A DNA stretch of 5,669 bases from Candidatus Woesearchaeota archaeon (GCA_003560545.1 PWLK01000046.1:1-5669); one strand, 5' to 3'. Numbered from the stretch's first letter, positions 1 through 5,662 are shown. A program made the numbers and translations. The notes: generated from the letters alone by a model not told the origin.

Positions 1-954
1 AGGAGAAAGACCATCGCACATCTCCGCAATCTCCTCAGGAGAATAAGACGTACCATCATACACTACATCCTCAGGATACTCGCAACCACCCTGACCCTGG
101 CATATCGCACTGCAAACCTCAACGCCATCATCATCAGGAAGCGTACAAGAAGGACTACACTCCGCCCTCTCCATAGGGCAATTAACAACATTCTCACCCC
201 TCTGCAAAAACACTTCCCTTTCATGAGGAAAGAACTGAGGAGAAGTACACATAATAGTAACATAACCAGCAACAGGCTCAAGACCGGTGTCTTGAGTGGA
301 ATCAAAAAAACCTGAAGGAGAATGAATACTACTATCAATATTAGAATTGGCCTCAGAATAAATCCTTACAACAACATCAGACATCCTCTCCCCTGTTTCA
401 GCGTTGTAAGCCACACCCTTAACATTAGTACCACAATCAGGATCAGGACAATACACACAACTAGCAACCCTAGGCACATCATCACAGACAGCCTTATAAT
501 AATAACTATCAGCACCAACAGACTCTGTTATGTCCTCTCCACAACCAATCCCTGTAGAACTCCATGAATCGCCATCACTACTACGCATTATTTGGGTACA
601 AGACCCACCCACAACCTCGCAAGCATTATTACCAGTCTCATAAGCATACCTGTAATCAGATGTTGAACCAGGAGCACTGGGAACCTTAAGCATCCTATCC
701 TTCTGCGTAAGAGTTCCATCAGAATAATCCATAGGGCACACGCCATCGTCATCCCCACACACAAAGCAATTCTCGCAAAGCTCAACAGCACCGTGACCCT
801 CCGCGTTTATAAACTGGCCGCAAACACTTTGATGATTGTCAGGATCGCATGCTTCCTGGTAAGGCTGCGCGTGGTTAACCACTGCAAAAAACAATAAGGA
901 TACTGAGAACAAGACAAGAAAAAACACCCCTGTTTTAATAAACTTGTAATCCAT
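1..954 (-). CDS. Secreted Cys-rich protein with carboxypeptidase-regulatory-like (Ig-fold) domain, 3' end outside window
   Basis: This frame is open for 318 codons from the ATG at 954 down to base 1, so the C-terminus lies beyond the window. An in-frame stop at 975-973 makes this the first ATG. Residues 1-29 form a signal peptide: MDYKFIKTG, a hydrophobic core (about 10-26, VFFLVLFSVSLLFFAVV), then NHA before QPY. The mature part seen has 21 Cys in about 289 residues, several in close sets (C60/C63/C66/C73; C166/C169/C174; C266/C270/C281/C285/C291). An acidic DDDGV motif occurs twice, at 68-72 and 274-278, and resembles a calcium-binding loop. Residues about 177-258 (KGVAYNAETGERMSDVVVRI, a Gly-Phe turn near 215, then YVTIMC and REVFLQRGENVV) have the rhythm of a carboxypeptidase-regulatory-like beta-sandwich. 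An exported, disulfide-rich surface protein is inferred. I cannot name a function. T-ending codons and GAG dominate. The TATA box lies about 27 bases upstream with no clear Shine-Dalgarno site, so the mRNA is probably leaderless. Confidence 0.85.
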   Translation of the reverse strand, partial: MDYKFIKTGVFFLVLFSVSLLFFAVVNHAQPYQEACDPDNHQSVCGQFINAEGHGAVELCENCFVCGDDDGVCPMDYSDGTLTQKDRMLKVPSAPGSTSDYRYAYETGNNACEVVGGSCTQIMRSSDGDSWSSTGIGCGEDITESVGADSYYYKAVCDDVPRVASCVYCPDPDCGTNVKGVAYNAETGERMSDVVVRIYSEANSNIDSSIHSPSGFFDSTQDTGLEPVAGYVTIMCTSPQFFPHEREVFLQRGENVVNCPMERAECSPSCTLPDDDGVEVCSAICQGQGGCEYPEDVVYDGTSYSPEEIAEMCDGLSP

Positions 955-975
955 CCTAACACATCCATCCCCTTA

Positions 976-987
976 TTTATATATAAA
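976..987 (-). promoter_or_regulatory. TATA box for the Cys-rich secreted protein gene
   Basis: On the minus strand the sequence reads TTTATATATAAA, followed by TAAGGGGATGG. Its centre lies about 27 bases before the ATG at 954, which puts transcription start at or within a few bases of the start codon (leaderless mRNA). The element fits in the 42-base gap after the peptidase-like gene, so the secreted protein gene has its own promoter even though both genes point the same way. Confidence 0.6.
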
Positions 988-996
988 TTTTTTCAT

Positions 997-2040
997 TTAG
1001 TATTTAAGGAGCTTTCCATCCAGCCTTACCACCGGATTCCTTATAACCTGGTCTAAGTGGATGATAGTCTTAATATCCCCTCCGAACCACGCGTTACTGC
1101 CAATAGCGAAATGAGCCGTACCATACGCTTTTTCATCTATAATCGTAGAACCAATGATTCTCGCCCTCTTGTTAAGCCCAATTCCTAACTCGCCGATACG
1201 CCTGGTCTTCTCAGGCCGCTTAGCATTCCTTGCAGCCCACGCCAAGGTTTTTCTTAGCTGGATTGCTTCTTCCCCACCACTAATCTTCTTTATCACGCCG
1301 TCTTTCACCGAAAGCTTAACAGGATTTTTTGCTTTAATAGTACTATCCCTGAGGCGAACGCTTCCATCTATAACTATCGTGCCGTTAACATTTGTATGGT
1401 TTGGAGCTGTGTATACTTCTGCACCCGGGAGATTGCCTCCTTCCCCTGGATTCCTGTAAATGCCCGTGGAAATCCTGGGCTGAACTCCTGACACGTTATA
1501 CGTTAAGTCCGTACCAGCACTATTTGTTACCCGTACTTCTTCCGCAACACCCAGTTTCCTTGCAACACTACGTGCTTTCCTTGAAATCTCTTTGTAGTCT
1601 ATGTCCAGGCAATCCATTATTAGAGGGAAATGCCTGGATTGAATAGTTCCAAGGCTGGTAGTAGAGATAAACCTATGGTTTTGCCTTAAGGCAAACTTGC
1701 GGAAGCTAAGCCCGAGATCGCCAAGCTTTCCAGTCTTATTAGATATGTTCATTATTATAACGCTTTTCCTGGGAAGCCTGGTCAGCTTTTGTATCATACT
1801 CTTATCCGCAAAAGAACCTCTTGGCTTAAACTCCTGGTATATTGTTTCGTGGTTTATCCCTAGTTCAGCAGCAGCCTGAGAGTACGCATTAGTAAGCAAA
1901 GGAGAAAGGTTACACCCGTTAGTGCCTGTATCCCCTATGATTAGAAGCTCCTCATCTCCTACGTTGAGGTTGTAAGTTATTATTTTCTTAAATATTTCAA
2001 TTCGGAGTTTTTCATAATAACTTTTTTTTAGCTCAAGCAT
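997..2040 (-). CDS. M29-family (COG2309, aminopeptidase T/AmpS-like) metallopeptidase homologue
   Basis: This is a 347-residue cytoplasmic protein without signal peptide or membrane segment. The N-terminal part (about 15-45, with NLNVGDEELLIIGDTGTNGC) matches the family's opening strand and loop. The C-terminal half has the metal-ligand pattern of M29 enzymes: E208 in GNLPGAEVYTAP, E284 in IGELGIG, H310 in GTAHFAIG, and H328/D330 in IIHLDQVI, followed by PVVRLDGKLL. Known aminopeptidase T enzymes remove N-terminal residues from peptides with a two-metal centre; relatives such as NicX are ring-cleaving dioxygenases, so substrate and reaction are not certain. H310 and H328 are 18 residues apart, closer than I recall for Thermus aminopeptidase T, and there is no Tyr between them. 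At 347 residues it is somewhat shorter than the roughly 400 usual for aminopeptidase T. The start at 2040 is about 29 bases from the TATA centre and has no Shine-Dalgarno site, so it is likely leaderless. It is divergent from the DRG gene. Confidence 0.85.
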   Translation of the reverse strand: MLELKKSYYEKLRIEIFKKIITYNLNVGDEELLIIGDTGTNGCNLSPLLTNAYSQAAAELGINHETIYQEFKPRGSFADKSMIQKLTRLPRKSVIIMNISNKTGKLGDLGLSFRKFALRQNHRFISTTSLGTIQSRHFPLIMDCLDIDYKEISRKARSVARKLGVAEEVRVTNSAGTDLTYNVSGVQPRISTGIYRNPGEGGNLPGAEVYTAPNHTNVNGTIVIDGSVRLRDSTIKAKNPVKLSVKDGVIKKISGGEEAIQLRKTLAWAARNAKRPEKTRRIGELGIGLNKRARIIGSTIIDEKAYGTAHFAIGSNAWFGGDIKTIIHLDQVIRNPVVRLDGKLLKY

Positions 2041-2063
2041 CCTGAAAAATGCTCTTTAGGTCA

Positions 2064-2075
2064 ATATTTATATAT
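2064..2075. promoter_or_regulatory. Divergent promoter: one AT-rich TATA element serving both strands
   Basis: The tract ATATTTATATAT sits near the middle of the 57-base gap between the peptidase-like gene (start 2040, minus) and the DRG gene (start 2098, plus). It reads TTTATATAT on plus and ATATATAAATAT on minus, so either orientation can act as a TATA box. Its centre is about 29 bases from both start codons. With the usual archaeal TATA-to-start distance this predicts transcripts that begin at or just before each start codon. No second TATA-like tract is visible in the gap. Confidence 0.6.
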
Positions 2076-2097
2076 GTGCCGTTTTAACCAGGTTGTG

Positions 2098-3189
2098 ATG
2101 GCAGGGGACGAAGCACGCATAAAGGAATTAGAGGACTTGATTGCTAATTCGCAGTACAATAAGAGAACCCAGAAAGCTATAGGGCTGTACAAAGCCCAGC
2201 TGGCAAGGCTTAAGGACAAGGTTGCCGGGAGGAAGAGCGGGTGGAAAAGCGAAGGGTACGCGGTAAGGAAGACAGGTGACGGAACAGTTGTGCTCTTAGG
2301 GTTCCCCAGTGTTGGAAAGAGCACTTTGCTTAACGGCATAACAGGAGCTGAATCAGAAGTAGGAAGTTATGCGTTTACAACGCTCAGCGTCATCCCCGGC
2401 GTATTGGAGTACGAGCACGCAAAAATACAGGTTCTTGACGTGCCAGGAATAGTTAGTGGCGCTGCCAGCGGGAAAGGAAGGGGCACAGAGGTTTTCTCTG
2501 TCCTGAGGAACGCCGATTTAATCCTTGTTCTGGTTGACGTTCAATTCCCTGAGCATCACGATGTGATAATGAAAGAAATATATGATTCAGGGGTTAGGCT
2601 GAACAAGAAGAAGCCTGATGTTAAGATAAAGAAGACTGCAAAGGACGGGATTAAGATAAGCAAGACTGTAAGGCTCCCTCATCTTAACAACGAAACCATT
2701 GAAAGCGTCCTGAGAACGTTCAGGATTAACAATGCTGACGTCGTCATAAGAAGCAATATAACTGTTGATGAATTAATAGATTGCATTGAGGATAACAAGA
2801 AGTACGTTCCAGGCATAACCGTACTTAACAAGGTAGATCTTGTAAGTAAGGAGTACGCAGAAAAAATTGCCAGGAAAATACAGGCAAACCTAATGATTTC
2901 CGCTGAAAAAAAAGATCATCTTGAAGAGCTTAAAGAAATCATATTCAGCAAGCTAGATCTTATCAGGATATACATGAAAGAGCCAGGGAAAGAAGCAGAC
3001 TTGGAAGAGCCACTGATCATAAAAAGGGATTCGACAGTTGAAGATGTATGCAGGAAGCTTCACAAGGACTTCGTAAAGCAGTTCAAATTCTGCAGGATCT
3101 GGGGACAATCTTCTAAGTTCCCAGGACAGAAACTAAGCCTGAAACACAAGTTAAAAGATAATGATATATTGGAGATACACTTAAGATAA
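2098..3189 (+). CDS. DRG-family GTP-binding protein (Obg/DRG superfamily, C-terminal TGS domain)
   Basis: This 363-residue developmentally-regulated-GTP-binding-type GTPase is close to the usual 360-370 of archaeal DRG proteins. DRG proteins associate with ribosomes and assist translation. In order: a basic helical N-terminus (1-50, with SQYNKRTQKAIGLYKAQLAR), G1 P-loop GFPSVGKST (68-76), G2 YAFTT (91-95), G3 DVPG (114-117), an S5D2L-type insert (about 165-235, with GIKISKTVRLPHLNNETI), G4 NKVD (244-247), G5 ISAE (267-270), and a TGS domain (about 287-363). All nucleotide-binding motifs are intact. I chose the ATG at 2098, not the in-frame ATG at 2074: the earlier one lies inside the TATA box, adds MCRFNQVV that does not look like the family, and would precede the predicted transcript start. 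GTG at 2095 is also possible. It is divergent from the peptidase-like gene and followed after 44 bases by a small membrane-protein gene. Confidence 0.95.
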   Translation: MAGDEARIKELEDLIANSQYNKRTQKAIGLYKAQLARLKDKVAGRKSGWKSEGYAVRKTGDGTVVLLGFPSVGKSTLLNGITGAESEVGSYAFTTLSVIPGVLEYEHAKIQVLDVPGIVSGAASGKGRGTEVFSVLRNADLILVLVDVQFPEHHDVIMKEIYDSGVRLNKKKPDVKIKKTAKDGIKISKTVRLPHLNNETIESVLRTFRINNADVVIRSNITVDELIDCIEDNKKYVPGITVLNKVDLVSKEYAEKIARKIQANLMISAEKKDHLEELKEIIFSKLDLIRIYMKEPGKEADLEEPLIIKRDSTVEDVCRKLHKDFVKQFKFCRIWGQSSKFPGQKLSLKHKLKDNDILEIHLR

Positions 3190-3195
3190 AACAAA

Positions 3196-3206
3196 ATATT
3201 TATATA
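3196..3206 (+). promoter_or_regulatory. TATA box for the 50-residue membrane protein gene
   Basis: ATATTTATATA begins 7 bases after the DRG stop codon. Its centre is about 32 bases before the ATG at 3234, so the transcript would start about 3-8 bases before the ATG. There is no T-run after the DRG gene, so read-through from DRG is also possible. Confidence 0.55.
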
Positions 3207-3233
3207 GTTCTTAGAGGGGTTTAAGGATTGTAA

Positions 3234-3386
3234 ATGGCAGGATTAAACATAGACTTAGGCCCGGTTCAGGAATACGTTGACAAGGTAACTGAATACTTTT
3301 CCAACCTTTCAACTCTTGAACTTGCAGGGTGGATAATGATAAGCGCAGGGATAATACTGCTTGTTACAGGAATAATACTTTGGTAG
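3234..3386 (+). CDS. Small single-pass membrane protein, 50 residues, unknown function
   Basis: ATG at 3234 opens a 50-codon frame ending in TAG. The protein begins MAGLNIDLGPVQEYVDKVTE. Residues 1-30 are polar and acidic (D7, E13, D16, E20, E29) and probably helical from about 10 to 28. Residues about 31-49 (AGWIMISAGIILLVTGIIL) form one hydrophobic segment that runs to the last residue, W50. This is the layout of a C-terminally anchored protein; which side the N-terminus faces is not decided by the sequence. It does not match the Sec61-beta or SecE patterns I know, nor a class III (pilin/archaellin) signal. A real gene is supported by its own TATA box at a suitable distance, its fit between neighbours without overlap, and the ordered polar-then-hydrophobic composition. 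I do not recognise the family. Confidence 0.72.
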   Translation: MAGLNIDLGPVQEYVDKVTEYFSNLSTLELAGWIMISAGIILLVTGIILW

Positions 3387-3400
3387 GAAAAAAACCAAAA

Positions 3401-3409
3401 TATTAAATA
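3401..3409 (+). promoter_or_regulatory. Weak TATA-like element for the winged-helix gene
   Basis: TATTAAATA, within an A-rich run, is centred about 30 bases before the ATG at 3435. The spacing fits the other promoters here but the match is weaker. Just before the start, AAGGGA at 3421-3426 is a poor Shine-Dalgarno candidate that would matter only if the gene is read through from the upstream promoter. Confidence 0.4.
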
Positions 3410-3434
3410 CTAAAACTAACAAGGGAATATTGTA

Positions 3435-3629
3435 ATGGGTCAACAAGAAGTTTATGATTTTCTTTGCAAGAACAAAAACAAGTGGTTTACAAGCAGGGAG
3501 ATAAGCGATTCCCTTGGAATAAGCATAGGCTCCGTAACCATGTCCCTGAAAAAGCTAAGAAAAACCAATATTATCAAGTACAAAAGCACAGGGAAAAGGA
3601 ATACATTCACGTACAAAGTAGGAAGCTAA
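3435..3629 (+). CDS. Small winged-helix DNA-binding protein, 64 residues
   Basis: The protein consists of one winged helix-turn-helix domain and nothing else. Helix 1 is about 3-13 (QQEVYDFLCKN). The helix-turn-helix runs about 19-44: TSREISDSLGIS, then the recognition helix IGSVTMSLKKLRKTN. The beta-wing is about 46-62 (IIKYKSTGKRNTFTYKV). The pattern 'choose domain, start separate helices, then a basic wing' is shared by MarR-, ArsR- and TrmB-like repressors, but the protein is too small to carry a ligand domain. It is rich in Lys and probably binds DNA as a dimer (inference). It lies 48 bases after the small membrane protein gene and 64 bases before thrS, all on the same strand. Targets are unknown; the flanking promoters are natural candidates. 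A T-rich tract follows the stop codon. Confidence 0.85.
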   Translation: MGQQEVYDFLCKNKNKWFTSREISDSLGISIGSVTMSLKKLRKTNIIKYKSTGKRNTFTYKVGS

Positions 3630-3633
3630 AAGC

Positions 3634-3640
3634 TTTTTTT
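3634..3640 (+). terminator. Oligo-T terminator after the winged-helix gene
   Basis: A run of seven T follows the stop codon by four bases, within the palindrome AAAAGCTTTT (3628-3637). Archaeal RNA polymerase terminates at oligo-T tracts. This is the only clear T-run between DRG and thrS, so it probably separates thrS from the upstream genes. Confidence 0.5.
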
Positions 3641-3646
3641 AGAAAA

Positions 3647-3656
3647 TTTTATATAA
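3647..3656 (+). promoter_or_regulatory. TATA box for thrS
   Basis: TTTTATATAA is centred about 42 bases before the thrS start, farther than for the other genes here. The predicted transcription start is near 3677, giving a leader of about 17 bases that still contains the GGAGGG site at 3680-3685. Confidence 0.55.
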
Positions 3657-3679
3657 CTAGTTCTTTAACACAACACCTT

Positions 3680-3685
3680 GGAGGG
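3680..3685 (+). promoter_or_regulatory. Shine-Dalgarno site deciding the TTG start of thrS
   Basis: GGAGGG lies 8 bases before the TTG at 3694 and pairs well with the 16S rRNA 3' end. It is the only strong Shine-Dalgarno site in front of a gene in this window, and it supports the non-ATG start: there is no ATG close by in frame, and the TGS domain begins right at this codon. Confidence 0.7.
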
Positions 3686-3693
3686 ATTATATT

Positions 3694-5649
3694 TTGGCAT
3701 CAAAGATAACCATAACGTTTCCTGACGGAACAAAAAAAGAATACAAGAAAGGCGTTACCGGAGAAGAAATCGCTAAAGGCATAAGCGAAGGGCTTTTCAG
3801 GAAGGCAGTAGCTGTAAAAATCAATGATGAACAAAGAGACCTCTATCTTCCAATCAATGAAAGCTGCGAATTCAAAGTGCTTACGTTTAACGATGAAGAA
3901 GGAAAAGATGTATTCTGGCATAGCACGTCGCACTTAATGGCACAAGCAATCCTACGAGTTTTCCCGGAGTCAAAGCTAACAATCGGGCCAGTAGTTGAAA
4001 ACGGGTTCTACTACGACATCGACCACCCACCATTCCACGAAGAAGACCTCGAAAAAATAGAAGCAGAAATGAAAAAAATCGTAAAAGAAAACCACCTTGT
4101 CAGAAGGAAAGAGATAAGCGTTGCGGAAGCAAAGAAACTCTTCAAAAACAACAAATACAAAGTAGAAATGCTAAAAGAAATAGACAAGTTTCAGGATGAG
4201 GGGAGCACCGGCAAAAAAGGAGTGGTCAGCGTGTACGAACAAGGAGAATTCATCGATTTATGCAGAGGCCCGCATTTGCCCAGGACAGAGATGATAAAAG
4301 CATTTAAGCTAACAAAAATTGCGGGTGCTTATTGGAGGGGGGATGCGAAGAACAAGCAACTCCAAAGAATATACGGGGTCAGCTTTCCTGATAACAAGCA
4401 GTTAAAAGAATACTTGGAAATGCTTGAAGAAGCAGAAAAAAGGAATCATAAGAAAATCGGTGAGGAAATGGGTTTGTTTGCTCACTTCGACTTGGTAGGA
4501 AAAGGTCTTCCTGTCTGGCTTCCGCGCGGCGAGATAATAAGGGGGGAAGTGGAGAGTTTCGCGGTTGAGACTGAGCGCGAGGCAGGGTATCAAAGGGTTT
4601 CCACGCCGCACCTCGCTAAGAAGGAGTTGTTTGAAAAGTCAGGTCACTTGCCTTACTATGAAGATAGCATGTATCCCCCAATGAAAATGGATGATGGCAC
4701 TTATTATTTGAAAGCGATGAATTGTCCTTCTCATCACTTGATATTCTCTTTTAGGCCTAGGAGTTACAGGGAGATGCCTGTAAGGCTTTCAGAGTATGGC
4801 ACTTGTTACAGGAACGAGTTATCTGGAACTCTTAACGGGTTGTTAAGGGTAAGAATACTTAGGATGAATGATGCTCACATATATTGTACTAAAGACCAGA
4901 TTGAGCGCGAAGTAGAGCTCGTCTTAAAGATGATAAAGCAATACTTTGAGGTTTTCGGTCTGAAAAATTATTGGTTAAGGCTCTCACTTCACGATCCTTC
5001 TAGTAAATCTAAGTATATCGATGAGCCTGATAACTGGTTGTACGCAGAGAAAATATTAAGAAAGGTGTTGGTGAAGCTAAAGCTTGAATTCGTGGAAAAG
5101 AAAGATGAAGCTGCTTTTTATGGCCCAAAAATAGATGTTCAATTCAAAAACGTGTATGGCCGTGAAGAAACGATGTCTACTGTGCAGTTGGATTTTGCTG
5201 CTAAATCACGTTTCGACTTATACTATGTAGATGATAGCGGCCAGAAAAACAAGGATGTTTTCGTGATACACAGGGCTCCTTTAAGTACGCATGAAAGGTT
5301 CATGGCTTTTTTGATAGAGCATTACGCTGGCAAGTTTCCGTTGTGGTTGAGCCCTGTACAAGTCAAGGTTCTTACGATTGTGGATAGGCACGAGGTTTAC
5401 GCTGACCGCGTTGTGGAGACACTGCGAAACAAAGGCTTGAGGGTTGAAAAGGATTATCGCAGTGAGACTATGAACAAAAAAATTCGTGATGCGCAGCTTG
5501 AAAAGGTTAATTACATAGTCGTAGTGGGTGATAGGGAAGCAGAAAAGGTTACTGTTAACATAAGGACTCGGGACGGTGTTATTCACGGGGAGAAGCATTT
5601 AGATAAATTCGTGGATGAACTAGTGGGCGAGGTGAAGCAGAAAAAATAA
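3694..5649 (+). CDS. thrS: Threonyl-tRNA synthetase, bacterial-type with N-terminal editing domain
   Basis: This class II synthetase charges tRNA-Thr with threonine in the cytoplasm. It has 651 residues (E. coli 642) and starts at TTG. Domains: TGS (about 4-64); editing domain (about 65-240) with HSTSH (H76, H80) and DLCRGPH (D188, C190, H194), which removes serine from mischarged tRNA; catalytic core (about 250-545); anticodon-binding domain (about 552-648). Zinc ligands are C344 in MNCPSH, H395 in NDAHIYC and H526 in VIHRAPLSTHERF. Other active-site residues are R373 (CYRNELSG), Y476 (FYGPKID), Q498 (VQLD) and R535. Two substitutions relative to E. coli by position: M391 for Q381 and T532 for S517. 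This editing domain is typical of bacterial and eukaryotic enzymes; many archaea use an unrelated D-aminoacyl-deacylase-like one, so transfer from bacteria is inferred. Codon use changes near residue 250: GAA:GAG is 26:4 before and 16:21 after. Confidence 0.97.
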   Translation: MASKITITFPDGTKKEYKKGVTGEEIAKGISEGLFRKAVAVKINDEQRDLYLPINESCEFKVLTFNDEEGKDVFWHSTSHLMAQAILRVFPESKLTIGPVVENGFYYDIDHPPFHEEDLEKIEAEMKKIVKENHLVRRKEISVAEAKKLFKNNKYKVEMLKEIDKFQDEGSTGKKGVVSVYEQGEFIDLCRGPHLPRTEMIKAFKLTKIAGAYWRGDAKNKQLQRIYGVSFPDNKQLKEYLEMLEEAEKRNHKKIGEEMGLFAHFDLVGKGLPVWLPRGEIIRGEVESFAVETEREAGYQRVSTPHLAKKELFEKSGHLPYYEDSMYPPMKMDDGTYYLKAMNCPSHHLIFSFRPRSYREMPVRLSEYGTCYRNELSGTLNGLLRVRILRMNDAHIYCTKDQIEREVELVLKMIKQYFEVFGLKNYWLRLSLHDPSSKSKYIDEPDNWLYAEKILRKVLVKLKLEFVEKKDEAAFYGPKIDVQFKNVYGREETMSTVQLDFAAKSRFDLYYVDDSGQKNKDVFVIHRAPLSTHERFMAFLIEHYAGKFPLWLSPVQVKVLTIVDRHEVYADRVVETLRNKGLRVEKDYRSETMNKKIRDAQLEKVNYIVVVGDREAEKVTVNIRTRDGVIHGEKHLDKFVDELVGEVKQKK

Positions 5650-5662
5650 TTTATTTCTTCTT
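5650..5662 (+). terminator. T-rich putative terminator after thrS
   Basis: TTTATTTCTTCTT directly follows the stop codon. Pyrimidine/T-rich tracts of this kind act as archaeal terminators. No hairpin is visible, and the window ends 7 bases later, so further T-runs cannot be checked. Confidence 0.4.

Noticed and set aside
277..296. Perfect 8-base inverted repeat, CTCAAGAC and GTCTTGAG around a 4-base loop
   Set aside because: It lies inside the open frame of the secreted protein, and a stem of this length with a short loop is expected roughly once by chance in a window this size when several loop sizes are allowed. No promoter or terminator is near.
63..338. Hydrophobic minus-strand frame (91 codons)
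   Set aside because: It is in another frame of the secreted protein gene; the Leu/Val-rich product arises from its GT-rich codons read out of phase. The frame at 588-791 is the same kind of shadow.
322..567. Open frame on plus opposite the secreted protein gene
   Set aside because: Its product is a low-complexity Thr/Ile/Ser string. The minus-strand frame has a signal peptide, ordered Cys pattern and domain rhythm, so this is a shadow.
3190..3434. Possible non-coding RNA region between DRG and the winged-helix gene
   Set aside because: The region is accounted for by two TATA elements and a complete 50-codon frame with a coherent membrane-protein pattern; no stable stem set or tRNA-like structure was seen.
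3621..3693. Possible T-box or attenuator controlling thrS
   Set aside because: The leader predicted from the TATA box is only about 17 bases, with no room for a T-box or threonine-codon leader peptide, and the palindrome AAAAGCTTTT lies upstream of the predicted transcript start.
3464..3709. 81-codon frame overlapping the winged-helix gene and the thrS start
   Set aside because: It overlaps a recognisable winged-helix domain in another frame and crosses the thrS promoter, Shine-Dalgarno site and start codon; the product is Lys/Gln-rich without any pattern.
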